Shown here piece after piece: positions 1-12,053 of a DNA stretch of 64,000 nt. The number at the start of each line of letters is the position of its first letter. Position 1 is the stretch's first letter. The notes under the pieces were generated by a model. That model made no database searches. It was not told where the DNA came from and worked only from the letters and a program-made list of their open reading frames with translations. The translations under genes and the position numbers were made by a program. Source of the DNA: Mycteria americana (taxonomy: Eukaryota > Chordata > Aves > Ciconiiformes > Ciconiidae); NCBI RefSeq assembly GCF_035582795.1, contig NC_134367.1, forward strand, positions 1,428,501 to 1,492,500, written 5' to 3'.

Positions 1-314
1 GGCCTCGGGGAACGCCGACCCGCCCATCCCCGTGGTCTCTGGTCTCCCTACTCTCCCGGCACCCCCCCCACCCCCCCGGTCCCATCCCTGCAGCCTCTGG
101 GCTCCCCCAGCCCTGGGGACCCCCGCACGGACCCGGGGCTCCTCACCCTCACTCCCAGCCCCTCTGCAGCTCGGGGGGGGGGGGGGGTGGCTGAGCTGGG
201 ACCCCCTTTTCCAGCCCTGCAGGGAGGTTCCCGGGGGGCAGCGGGTGCTCGGGGGGGTCACAGTGGGGCTGTGGGACAGGCGATTTCCTCGGCTGACCCC
301 TTCCTTTGGAGGCA

Positions 315-356
315 GAGGAGGAGGAGGAGGAGGAGGAGGAGGAGGAGGAGGAGGAA
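315..356 (+). repeat. (GGA)n microsatellite
   Basis: A run of about 14 GGA triplets. The purines are all on the plus strand. It lies in presumed intron and is unlikely to be translated. Confidence 0.95.
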
Positions 357-3300
357 GGTCCCCTGGGGACGGGGTTCCCTTGCACCCCATCTCCCTCCCT
401 TCCCAGCGTGGCGGGACCCCCAGCCCGGGGGGGGACAGGGATTGTCCCTGCCTGCACAGGCGCTCCGGCCCTGCAAAGGGGGGTGTGGGTGCTGCACCCC
501 GGTGCTCAGGGTGCTCTCCCTGCCCTGACCCCACCCGAGGGTGCCCAGGGTGCCAGAAACCTGGGGGAAGCGCTGCTGGGGGTTCCTGTTCCTCGGGGCT
601 CCCCCACTTTGGGAGAGGGGCTGGGGGGGGGACACACCGCAGGGTCCCCCCTCCGCGTTCCAGACCGCTGCTCTGTGCGTTCACCCGGTCGCGTCGTCAC
701 CCCGTCTGTCCGTTGGGTCCCTTCGATGGAGCTCCTGGGGTGACCCACTGTCCCCCGCTCCCCAAACCGCCCCATCCTCGGCGAGGGCCTGGAGGGCCGG
801 GGGACAGCCGGTGGCCGGAGCGGGATGGCACGTGGCTGGCCTGGTGCTGGCCACCGTCCCCACGGGTACCACGACCCGGGGGAGATGCAGGCAGGAGCTG
901 GAGGGGGTGGGAGGGCTGGTGGGGCTCCGGATTTGAGACAGGGGTGTTGGGGCGGCTCCTGGGTCCCGGAGCTGAGACAGGGGTGTTGGGGCGGCCGCGG
1001 GCTGAGCGGAGGCAGGGGCCGGCCTCTCCCGGCTGGCAGCTGGGAAAGGCTCGGAAAGTGAAGACAAGCAGCTTATGTTTGACGTGAGAGGGAGGAGAAG
1101 CGGGCAAGGGGGTGCGCGGGGGGCCGGGGAGAGGAGCGAGCGGGAGGCGAGCGGGAGGCGAGCGGGAGCGAGCGGCGTCTCGCCAGCCCACACAAAGGAT
1201 GCTGCAGTGATGGAGGAGGGAGACAAAGCCAGCCCGGCGTGCACGGTCCCGAGAGGCCGTGGCTCAGCGCCGGGCTGCGGGCAGGCGGCGGGGACCCCTG
1301 CCCTGCCTCCCCCCGCGACACCCAGCTCCCCTGCCCGGCCCTGCCCGCAGCTGCCCGCAGCCCGGGAGGGACGGAGCAGGGATGGTCGAGCGTGGCTGAG
1401 CCCCGACGCAGGCGTTACACCCCAGCAAAGCATCCTGCCCGCTGCGGCCGGGGGGGGTAAAAACCTTAAAACCTCGGCTTGGGCTCGATGTGGGAGCTGA
1501 GGGTCCCCTCTGGGGTTGGGGTGGTGACACCCGGCCCCCAAAAACGTGTGTCCAGCCGCAGCGGGAGGGAAATGCAGAGGGAACGTCCCCAGACCAGGCT
1601 TTACTGCTCTGCAAGCGTCAGCTCTTCTCCCCCGGCAGCTCCGTGATGTCCGAGGGTGCGTAGGGGGAAGGGGCACGGACGTAAATATGTGAGGCAATAT
1701 TGTTTTTATCAAAATCTGATGATTTCGAAGGCAGGCGTTGTAGCTGGCCTGTCGCAACGGAGCTGGGGTGCTGCTGAACGGGGCCAGCGCGTACCAGTGA
1801 AGAGAGCAAAATCGTCCAAAGCCACTGCCGTCAGGGAAGGGGGGAAAGACAATCCCATTATTGCCATGAAATGGGATTTTTCCAGTGGGGAAAAAAAGGC
1901 ATTCTTCCAGGAAATCACCAACCAGCCCCTCGCTAAAGCTCCTGTTGCTGTTGGGGACCGTGAAGAGCCGGGCTCCCCACTGTGCTCGGGAGGCAGTCGG
2001 GGTGCGGGGGCTCCTGTGCCGGCCGAGGTCCCCGCGCCGTGGCCGGCTTTAAAGCGGGAAGGAGGAAAAGCCGGGAGGGCGACGGGTCCCGCTCGGAAAG
2101 TTTTTCTTACATTTTGGGTTTGGTTTTGTTTTGGTTTGCTTTTTTTTTCCTTTATCTGGGAAAAGAGCCAAGCGGCGAGCTGCCCTCCCAGCACTGCTCC
2201 CAAGGTCTCCCGCAGCCCCCCCTCCCTCCGCCCTCGGCCCTGCACCCTGCTAGTGGGGTACAGCCCCCCCCGAGGAGCTGCCCCCGCGCCCGGGGACCCC
2301 CAAAGCACCGCGGAGGGGGACCGGGGACATTTAGGTTTGCTGTCACCCGCTGCCCCCCCCCCTCCCTGCAAAGCCGGGGGCAAGGGGAGCTGCGGGGTGG
2401 GAGCGTGCCCGCCCTTGCAGCCGGGCAGAGCCAGCCCCGGGGTCCCCTCGCGGGATGCCAGCGTCAGCCGGACGCGTCCCCTGCCACCTCGGTCACCGTC
2501 CCCGCACCAGGGGCCTCCATGCTCCATGGCCGGCTGTGATGGCTCTTGCTGGATCGCTCCCAAAAAACACATCGTGTCTGTGTGTCCCCCTCCCACCTCG
2601 CTGCGTGCGGAGAGGCGAGCGGCCGTGTGGGCCCGGGCAGGTGGCAAATGCCACCGCGGTGTCACCATCTGTCACAGCCCTCCTCCCTCCCCGCTTGTTT
2701 ATCAGGGGAGCAGGGACCCTGCCCAGGCCAGGGGTGAGACCCCGGCGTGAGACCGGGTCCCCACTGACCCTCTTCTGCACGTGGTGTCCCCATCAGTCCC
2801 CCCGTCACCCCCGTCCCCGGGCTGCCTCCTCCGGCGGCAACGTGCCTGTCCCCAATCCGTCGCATCCGTAGCATCTCTCGCGGCGGGAAGCCCTTCCCTG
2901 CTCACGCCTGCGGGCTTGGCCCGGGAATAGAGAAGGGAGGAAGGACCTGGGGACACCCAGCCACCTCTGGTGCCAGCGGTACCGGCACAACCCTCCCGGT
3001 GCCGGCACTGGCACCGGTGGGAGGGGAAGGACCCCCGATTCTCGGGCCTTGGGGGATGCAGAACAGGGAAACGTCTCAGGGAAGGCACAGGAGCTGCCGC
3101 CGCTGGGACGAGGAGCGGGTTGCAGTAGTTTTGGGGCTGCGGTGGGGCTGGTTGGGGCGGGGGGGGAGGCCAGGGATGGGGCACCCCCTCCCTCCGGCCA
3201 TTCCTGTTCCCATGCTGCCCTAGCTGTGCCTGCTAAAAAGGCTAGCGGTGGAAATTAGCGTTGGCACCTATGAACACGCCTTTGATAGGTTTCAGAGTTA

Positions 3301-4094
3301 ACGTGCCAGAGGGAAAATCTGTACCACTCTGTTCCAGGGCTGGGATTCCCCTCCCCTCTGCCCAGACCCCCACAGGAGGTGACGCCCAGGCAGCGGGGAG
3401 AGACAGGCAGCGTCTCGCCCCTTTCAACCCCTGGGGATGCGCGGGCCCTTCCCCAGGAGAGCGGCCCCGTCCAGCCCAGCGCCTCCTGCGCCGCTGCTGG
3501 GGTTCGTTCGAGTGCCCCAGCCATGCTGCTGAGCCGCAGTAGTCGGCAGAAAGCAGCGCTGGGAGGTCAGGACCGCTTTCCTTCCCGCTCCAGTTAGGCA
3601 TAAGGCCACCCCCTGCCGCCTTTGCGTGTGGGATGCTGGGATTGCTGGTTGGGGTGTTCACTCTGAAACCTAATGAGGGCATATGCACCTCTGCCCCTGA
3701 TCCTTATAGCAGGGAATGAACACGAAGAAGGTGAATGGGGAGATGGCATGTACGCACCGAGACCGGAGCCGTCCCCGAGCCCTTCCCAGCAGCGACGTGT
3801 GTTTTAGGGGTGGCAGTCGCAGCCCGCTGCCCCGGCAGTCTGCCCGGCCGGGGCTCAGCGCCTTCGCCGAGGAAGCAGAGCCTCTTCCCGGGGAGGCTCC
3901 AGCAAACCTGTGGCGTGGCGGGGTGGGGAGCTATCGTGTGTGTCCCCTCTCACGGGATTCGGCCCCGGGACCCTCCGAACCGGGGGCTCGGCCGCTCTGG
4001 CAGGAGCGCTGCCCCTCCGCGAGCATCCCTGCACCCCGTCCCGCTCCCGCCTGCCCCCCCCTTATCCCCCCTCTCCCGCCCAGGCCATAAATTC

Positions 4095-4570
4095 CCCGCT
4101 CCTCTCCATCCCGGAGCGATAACAGCAATTAATACCCGCTCCCTCCCTGCCCCCTGCCTGGCCTCTCCCAGCTGATGCCTCATTAAACTCGCCAGCAAAG
4201 CCTGACTCAGAGCAAGGCATAAACACCTTCCGTGCCGGGGCAGAGATGCTCCGAGGCGAGAGGGGTTTTTCGCCCCAAGACCGGGCAAAAAAACCCCAAT
4301 TTCTTTGGGTTCGGCGTTTGGTTTTTTGGTTTTTTTGGGTTTTTTTCCCAATTCCCAAACCCCAGGGCTGGTTGCTCGGGCTCGGTGCTGCCAGGTCTGG
4401 TACCAAGAGGCCGGATCTGAGCCGGAGCGGTGGGAGAGCCCCGCTCTGCCGGCGCGTGATTTATGAGCCGGCTTAAATATTTATCAGGCAGCTCTCAGGC
4501 TGAAGCGAGTGCGGCGCAGGATTTATAGCAGGCACCGCCACGTCGGATAAATCACGGCCGGGAGGGTTAA
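4095..4570. promoter_or_regulatory. Candidate intronic regulatory block
   Basis: This stretch is less GC-rich and less repetitive than its surroundings. It has a cluster of transcription-factor-like words: GATAA near 4118 and 4546, TGACTCAG (AP-1/MAF type) near 4204, and an AT-rich word TTAAATATTTAT (MEF2-like) near 4473. It directly precedes a large minisatellite. A role as an enhancer of KCNK3 is only an inference from the motif density and position. Confidence 0.25.
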
Positions 4571-4683
4571 TGGAAGGAGCGAGAGCGGAGCGTGCTGTGG
4601 CGGGCGAGGGGCTGCAGAGAGGGGCGAAGGAGGGCGGCCGTGGGGCAGAAGGGCCCCACTGGGGCTGCAAGCGGGGCTGGGCG

Positions 4684-6052
4684 CTGGTGCCCGGTGCTGG
4701 GCGTTGGTGCCCGGTGCATGGCGCTGCACGTGGTGCTGGGCGCCTGTGCCCGGTGTTGGGCGCAATGCTAGGTGCCGGTGCACGGTGCCGGTGCACGGTG
4801 CTGGGCAGGGGGGTGTGTTGCTGGTGCACGGTGCTGGTGCGCAGTGCTGGGTGCTGGTGCGTGGTGCTGGTGTGCAGTGTTTGGTGCTGGTGCACGGTAC
4901 TGGATGCCGTTGCACAGTGCTGGGTGCTGTTACACAGTGCTGGGTGCTGGTGCGCGGTGCTGGGCGCTGGTGCATGGTGCCAGTGCACGGTGCTGGGCAG
5001 GGGTGTGCGTTGCTGGTGCACGGTGCTGGTGCGCAGTGCTGGGTGCTGGTGCACAGCGCTCAGCACTGGTACACGGCGCTGGATGCTGGCGCACGGTGCT
5101 GGGCACTGGTGCATGGTGCTGGTGCGTGGTGCTGGGCATGGGTGCACGGTGCTGGTGCGCAGTGCTGGGTGCTGGTCCGCAGTGCTGGGTGCTGGTGCAT
5201 GGTGCTGGTGCGTGGTGCTGGTGTGCAGTGTTTGGTGCTGGTGCACGGTACTGGATGCTGTTGCACAGTGCTGGGTGCTGGTGCGCGGTGCTGGGCGCTG
5301 GTGCATGGTGCCAGCGCACGGTGCTGGGCAGGGGTGTGCGTTGCTGGTGCACGGTGCTGGTGCGCAGTGCTGGGTGCTGGTGCACGGCGCTCAGCACTGG
5401 TACACGGCGCTGGATGCTGGCGCACGGTGCTGGGCACTGGTGCATGGTGCTGGTGCGTGGTGCTGGGCATGGGTGCACGGTGCTGGTGTGCAGTGTTTGG
5501 TGCTGGTGCACGGTGCTGGTGCGCAGTGCTGGGCGCTGGTGCACGGTGCTGTTGCACAATGGTGTATGCTGCTGGGTGCTGGTGCAAGTTGCTGGGTACT
5601 GGTGCATGGTGCTGGTGCACGGTGCTGTTGCACTGTGCTGGGTTCTAGTGCACAGTGCTGGGTGCTGGTGCACGGTGCTGGTGCACAGTGCTGTTGCACA
5701 GTGCTGGGTGCTGGTGCACAGTGTGCAAGGTGCTGGGCACTGGTGCACAGTGCTGTTGCACAGTGCTGGGTGCTGGTGCACAGTGTGCAAGGTGCTGGGC
5801 ACTGGTGCACGGTGCTGTTGCACAATGCTGGGTGCTGTTGCACCGTGCTGGGTGCTGGTGCACGGTGCTGGGTGCTGGTGCACCATGCTGGCTGCTGGTG
5901 CACAGTGCTGGGCACTGGTGCATGGTGCTGGGCACTGGTGCACGGTGCTGGTGCACAGTGCTGGGCGCTGGTGCATAATGCTGGGTGCTCGTGCACGGTG
6001 CTGGTGCACGGTGCTGGGTGCTGTTGCACAGTGCTGGGCGCTGGTGCACACC
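4684..6052 (+). repeat. GTGCTGG(T/G)TGCNC minisatellite with higher-order structure
   Basis: About 1.37 kb made of short GTGCTGGTGCAC-like units of about 12 bp, interspersed with longer GTGCTGGGTGCTGGTGCAC-like units. A higher-order block repeats at an offset of about 331-351 bp: a segment starting near 4871 recurs near 5222, and one near 4991 recurs near 5322. Unit lengths that are mostly multiples of three keep several frames open and produce Cys/Trp/Gly/Ala-rich or His/Pro/Ser/Thr-rich translations, which I do not consider genes. Confidence 0.93.
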
Positions 6053-7894
6053 CCTCCGCCCCTTGCCACTGCCCAAACTCAGCAGAGCGCCGGCAGGAAG
6101 GACCCCATCCTGCTTTCCACGGGGGAGGCCCTGGGCGAAGGCAGCCGGAGAGCTCCAGGGCCGAGCGATGGGGCAGCCCCCCCCGCCCCCCCGCCAGCCT
6201 TCGGCTCTGCCCCGCGGAGGCCCGAGCCAAGAACCGGTGGAGAACGAGCCCGTTTTCTGCCGAGGAGGAGCGGCGCGGGGCACCCACCCGCCTCCGGGGG
6301 ACGCGAGCGGGGTGGCCGGGGAGGGGGCGGCGGGGCAGGAAGCGGCCCTGGCCCAGGGGCTTTGCAGCGGGAGCCCTCGGGGGCTCGGGAGCTTCAGCTC
6401 CTCGGGGAGGGGGCGGCGGGGTGACCGGTCAGGCCGTAGCTCCCCGGGGAGGCGATGCCCGGGCTTGCGCGGGTCCCCGTCCCGTCCCGCCCCGCTGGGG
6501 CTCGGGGGAGCAGGGGGGTGCCTTTGCGGGTGGGGCGTGGGGAGCGTGGAGGGGTCCTTTGGGGTCGGGGTCTCGCAGGAGGCTGGGGGCTTTGTCACCC
6601 CTCGGGAGGGCTCGGGGCCTCCTGCAAGCGTGCGAGGTGGCCCCGGGGTGCTGCGGGGGGGGGGGGTCACTGCCTGCCCCGGGGTCCCTCCGGCCGGCGG
6701 TGGGAGCCGGTGCGGGCAGGGCAGCCCCCAGCCCTGCCCGTCCCGGGGCAGGCAGAGCCAGCAGAAATCCCTCCTAAAGACCTTAAATGACTTTTTATTC
6801 CTCCCTGGAGGCCCCTTTTCCCTGTGCCGGTGGAGAAAGCAGCTCTGCTCCCGATTTCAGCCGTCCCCGGGGCTGCAGGGATGTCCCCAGCCGCAGGTCT
6901 GTGCTGTCCCATGGGGTTATGGGGGTGTCCCCCCCAAAAAAAAAACCCAGCAGGACCAGCCTCTTGGGTCAGGGTCTCCGCCAGCATCCAGCCGTGCCCA
7001 TCACCGGGGTATCCCACCTTGCTCGCCAGCACGGAGAGTACCCCCCTCCTGCTGCAGGGCCCCTAAGAGCAGTGGGGGGGCCCGGCTGCACCCCCCTTTT
7101 GCAGGAGGAGGGGGAGGGATGGAGCGGGGAGGGGGGCAGAGGGGGCCGGGAAGGGGCCTGGCGGAGCCCCAGGACCGAGGGAAAAATTGCCAGTTTTGGC
7201 GCAAACAGGGCGCTTGGCCGGCGCCGGGATTTTCCATGACACCATCCTGACCCCCCCGCTGCGGCAGGATCCGGCCCCCACCTGCGGGCAGCAATGCCTG
7301 CGGGGGGGACAGGCACCGGCTGCACCCCCCAAACCCTCCCGCTCTGCCCCCTCCCCGGGCAGGGAGAGGGGATGTGGGGCTGCCCCCCCCCCCCCTGCTG
7401 CGGCGGGAGCAGGGATGGAGGTGGCTCCGAGCCCCTTCGGGGGGGCGACACCCCCCCAAGTGTATAGGATAAATCTGGGGTGGAAGGGGTCACGGTGACG
7501 CGGGGATGCGGGGGGGAAGGGGCGCAGATGCTGCTGCAGAGGATGGGAGGGGGTACCGGGGGGGTTACCCCAGTGCTGTGTTTTGGGGTGGGGGGCAAGG
7601 GGAACCCAGGGTCTGGCCCCCACCTCCACCACCCCCCCTCCCACTGGTGCTGGGGGGTCTCCAACCCCAGGGTCCCTCGCACCCCACAGAGACGTGAGCG
7701 CACGGCCAGGCCCGGCACCCCCTCCCCAGTGTGACCCCCCCTCCAGGGTGATCCCCCACCTCCAGGGTGACCCCTCCCCTCCAGGGTGACCCCCCCCACC
7801 CAGGGCAGCCCCCGGCCGGGCTGGGGCAGGAGGGAGGCTGAGGGCAGCGGGGGGTTTTTGGGGAGTGGGAGTAGGGAGATGGGGGTGAGGGTGG

Positions 7895-8510
7895 GGGGAT
7901 GGATGGAGAGAGGGGCGAGGGTGGGCAGAGATGGGTGGGTGGGTGGGTGGAAGGATGGATAGAAGGGTGGGTGGATGGATGGACGGAAGGATGGACAGAT
8001 GGGTGAGTGGAAGGATGGACAGATGGGTGGGTGGATGGAAGGATGGACAGATGGGTGGGTGGAAGGAAAGATGGATAGATGGGTGAGTGGAAGGATGGAC
8101 AGATGGGTAGGTGGATGGAAGGATGGACAGATGGGTGGGTGGATGGAAGGATGGATAGATGTGTGGGTGGGTGGATAAAAGGATGGCTAGATGGGTGGGT
8201 GGGTGAATGGATGGATGATAGATGAAGGGATGGATGGAGGGATGGATGGAGGGATGGAGGGAGGGATGGAGGGAGGGATGGAGGGATGGAGGGAGGGATG
8301 GAGGGATGGATGGATGGATGAAGGGATGGATGAAGGGATGGATGGAGGGATGGATGGATGGATGAAGGGATGGATGGAGGGATGGATAGAGGGAGGGATG
8401 GATGGATGGAGGGATGGATGGAGGGAGGGATGGATGGAGGGAGGGAGGGATGGAGGGAGGGAGGGAGGGAGGGAGGGAGGGAGGGAGGGATGGCAGGGTG
8501 GGAGGATGGC
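7895..8510 (+). repeat. (GGAT/GGGT/GGAG)n tetranucleotide array
   Basis: About 600 bp of tetranucleotide-derived repeats. The left part has an approximately 32-40 bp compound unit mixing GGATGGACAGAT with GGGTGGGTGG. The right part grades through GGATGGAG into a nearly pure GGGA run at about 8455-8490. On the minus strand it yields Pro/Ser/His-rich translations that reflect the repeat. Confidence 0.95.
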
Positions 8511-9260
8511 TGGCTGCCCCTTCACCTGCCCTGGTGAAGGCACAGCGAGGAAGTCCCTGCTCCTGGTGCAGGACCCAGCTGGGACAGGGACAGCCTGGGC
8601 ATGTGGGTCCCAGGGCTTCCTCCAGCTCTGCCTCGCTCACGTTCAGCCCAGCCCCAGGGAGCCGCTGCCCGGGTCCCGTCCCTCTGCTCCGGCTGCCTCT
8701 CGCCCTGCCCTGCCCGGGAGGTGTCCCCAGGCAGGACGAGCCCCTTCCCGCTGCCCTCAGCCCCTGTCCTGGGGGGGGACGGAGGCGTCACGGGCCACGC
8801 GCGTCCCCACGCGGCACAGGCAGCGCCGCGCCCCTTCGTGCCAGGGCCGTGTTTGCTCAGGGCAGGCTGGCAGCGCTGCCGCCGCTGCCACATGCTGCCT
8901 TTCCCAGCCGCTCCCCGCCTGCTTGTTTGCTCGCCCTGCGAAGACGGGGCATCTCCCAGGCAGCGCCGAGGGGCACCCCGTGTGCCAGCTGCATGGCCTG
9001 GGTCCCCGTCCCCGGCCTGGGGGACAGCCGAGGTCCCCAGGCTCAGCCCTGGCACCGGTTAACTGGCAGGGCTGGCCACAGCCTGGGTTGCTCTTGGCCG
9101 CAGGCGATGGAGAGAGCTTGGCGCTGCCCGTGCCCTGCTTGTACCGCGGCCGAGCTTGCGTCACCCAGGGGACGCATCGGGGAATGGGTGCCCGTTAAAT
9201 GCTGAGCGGGATGCTGGTCCTTACTGGGAGCAATGGGGCAGGAGGCTGCAGGGCTGGCAC

Positions 9261-9364
9261 GAGGAGGAGGAGGAGGAGGAGGAGGAGGAGGAGGAGGAGG
9301 AGGAGGAGGAGGAGGAGGACGAGGAGGAGGAGGACGAGGAGGAGGAGGACAAGGAGGAGGAGGA
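9261..9364 (+). repeat. (GGA)n microsatellite, second copy
   Basis: About 100 bp of GGA triplets, interrupted near its right end by GAC and AAG variants. It reads as poly-Glu, poly-Gly or poly-Arg in the three plus frames. It has the same motif and strand as the array near position 315. Confidence 0.95.
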
Positions 9365-10437
9365 TGCCCAGGGCACGCCGCACCTCAGGGGATGCCCACC
9401 CACTGCCTCCATCTCTGGGGCACCCCAAGGGTTTCACCGTGAGGGCCAGGAGAAGGGGGTGCCCGGGGCAGGCACCCAGGCAGCTCAGGACTTTGGGCTT
9501 TGGTTTACTTTTGGGTGCTAAAGGGCTTTGGGAGCGTGGGGTTGCCACGTGCTCACCGTCATGCTAGCCAGCTGCGAGCATAGGGTCTGCTCGGGGAGGG
9601 TGGTCTCCATGGGGCGGCCAACGTCTCTGGAGGATGAGGCTTTTCCTCCACCGAGGCATCCCTGAGGGACTCCTCACTGTGGATCCTTGCGTGTCTACGG
9701 ATGCAGTTGGCTCGTTCCTTTCTCCCCAAAATGCACAGGAACATACCTTTGGCGGCTGCTGCCGAACCTGCCGGGAAGCGGGGTGGGAAGGGAGGCAGCT
9801 GTGGGGTTTCATGGTCGTGTGAAACCAGGCTTGGAAGAACCGGAGTTGTCTCTACCCCAGGCTGGGACAGCAACTGGGGCTGCTCCGAAGCGTGGGAGAC
9901 CCCCAGGGTGGTCAGTGGTTTGGTAGATCCTCCATCAACCGGGATGCCCGAACCTTCCCCACCATCCCCCCTCGCTCCTGCAGCCTCACCGCCCACCAAG
10001 GGACAGCGAAAGCTGCAGCAGGTCAGAGACCACGGTGAAGGGCTCTGGTATCCCTGTGCTGTTGCAATGGCAAGAGCCAGCAGCTGCGCTGGGTAACGGA
10101 GGGGGACGCCAGCCACGCGTCGCCCAGCAGACACCCAGGCTGTGGGGGGGTGAGGGCGGGTGCCAGGAGGAACCCACCCCGCGCCCAGCACGGACCCCGG
10201 GAGCATCCCCCACCACGGAGCTGGAGGAGGAGAAGCGTGCTGGCTCTGGCAGCGGGATGCGGGGCTCCTGCCCGGCCACGGAGATGTCCTGGCATGGGCT
10301 ACGGCTTGTGGCCACCAGCCCTCGCTCGCTGCCGGCGCCTGCTTTCCTGCAGCGATTTTGTACAGCTGGGAGCTGGTCTCCTGGCTGCTTCATACCCCGA
10401 TACCCCAGCCCAGCTCCCGGCCCCTGTTGTCAGCTGG

Positions 10438-10680
10438 GGCTCCCCATGCTCTGCCCTGGCTCCCTGCACCCCCTGCCCTGGCTCCCTGCACCCCCTGCCC
10501 TGCATCCCTGCACCCCCTGCCCTGCATCGCTGCACCCCCTGCCCTGGCTCCCTCCATCCCCCTGCCCTGCCTCCCTGCACCCCCAGCCCTGGCTCCCTCC
10601 ATCCCCCAGCCCTGACTCCCTCCATCCCCCTGCCCTGGCTCCCTCCATCCCCCTGCCCTGCCTCCCTGCACCCTCTCCCT
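10438..10680 (+). repeat. About 22-bp minisatellite (CCCTGGCTCCCTGCACCCCC)
   Basis: Roughly ten imperfect copies of a pyrimidine-rich unit built from CCTGCCCTGGCTCCCTGCA-like sequence, with CCATCC variants in the right half. Confidence 0.9.
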
Positions 10681-12053
10681 GGAGGGCTCACCCCCCTCCC
10701 ATACCCCTTCAGCACCCAGTGCCACCTCCCAGGGACCCTCTCCCCCAGCTCTTTGCACCCGCCAGCTTTGCAAAGTTGCCCCCCCTTCTCCCATCCCCGC
10801 CAGCTGCCCCGCTAATCCCCACCATCCATCGCTCCCGACAGCCCGGGATTTGCTCCAGGCCGGGGGCCAGCCGAGACCTGCACCTGCTCCCCGGGGCCGC
10901 GGCCAGATCCACCCCTGCTCCTCCGCAGCCCTAAAAAGGAGACGAGCCGGCCGCGTTCCTCAGGGACATGTCATGTTTTCTCCCTGGGGACACACGCCGT
11001 GCTCCCTGCCTGCTTGCAGCACCCTGAGCGGGAGCCCAGAGCACCCTGACTCTGCTCTCCCTTGGCAGCATCCCTCCTGGGACACCCCTTTGAGGAGCAC
11101 CCGCCCGGCGGGGAGGTGTTGGGGGGCTGCGGGAAGGAGGCGGGAGGTGGAGAGGAGCAGGGATGCTGAGCCCCTTCTGCAGGGAGGGCAGGGGCATGGG
11201 GGGGAGCTTCGCTGCCGGTGCCCGGGAGCCTTGCCAGGCCGGGACGTGCCACAAAGTCAGGCATGCCGATGCGGCGGGGCAAACAGAGCCGCTGTCGAAC
11301 CTGGCAGCTGCCGAGACTTTGCGGCATCCCCGGGAGCCAAGCCTTCCCTCTCCAGTGCGTTTCCTTCCTGCGGCGGATGAAACCGCAGGTGGAAGAGGGG
11401 TTTGGGGAGGGGGGGGGGTGTTCACCCTCTCTATCACCTTCCCGGGGTCTCCCTCTCCCTGCCAGCTGCATTTCATATCCCGACGACCTTCCCCCCGTCC
11501 TCGGACGTGCCGGAGATCAGGCAGCGCCTGCTAAAGCCAGGGAAGGGGGGGCTGGCAGATTGACGGACGCTTGGACGCGTTGCGAGAGCTCATAAACTCC
11601 CTTCCCCGGGGAAACGGGGCTAAATATAGCTGCGGGAGGCTGCACTGGTGCGGGGCGGGCAGGGGGATGCTCAGCGAGGGGCAGCGCTTGAGGGTTGCAT
11701 CCTAAAACCCCGTCCTTGACGGGCCGATGCACGAGGAATGGGGAGATGTGGGCTGTCGGGAAGGGGACAGCGGCGTCTGGCAGGAGATGAAGGGCAGGAG
11801 CAGGCGGACAGGCAGGGCGAGGTCTCGGTGCGTGCCCCGAGGGCAGCGGGAGGTGAGCCCCCCGTTCGCAATGCAGCGCCCAGCTCTTGCTGCGGGAGCC
11901 GGCGGGCAGCCGGCGGGCATGGCATCGCCTCGGTGTCCCCTCTGCCGCCGGGGACGGGACAGCAAGCAGCAGGCAGGGAGGGGACACCGAGCAGCGGTCC
12001 CCTTCTGCATCGGTGAGGGAAGGGGGAGGCTGGCACCCGGCACTGATGGCAGC

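Noticed and set aside
315-356. Possible acidic (poly-Glu) coding exon
   Set aside because: It is a pure GGA microsatellite without flanking coding similarity or convincing splice sites.
4570-6777. A 735-codon plus-strand frame rich in Cys, Trp, Gly and Ala
   Set aside because: It is the direct reading of the GTGCTGG minisatellite, and the other frames and the opposite strand are equally open.
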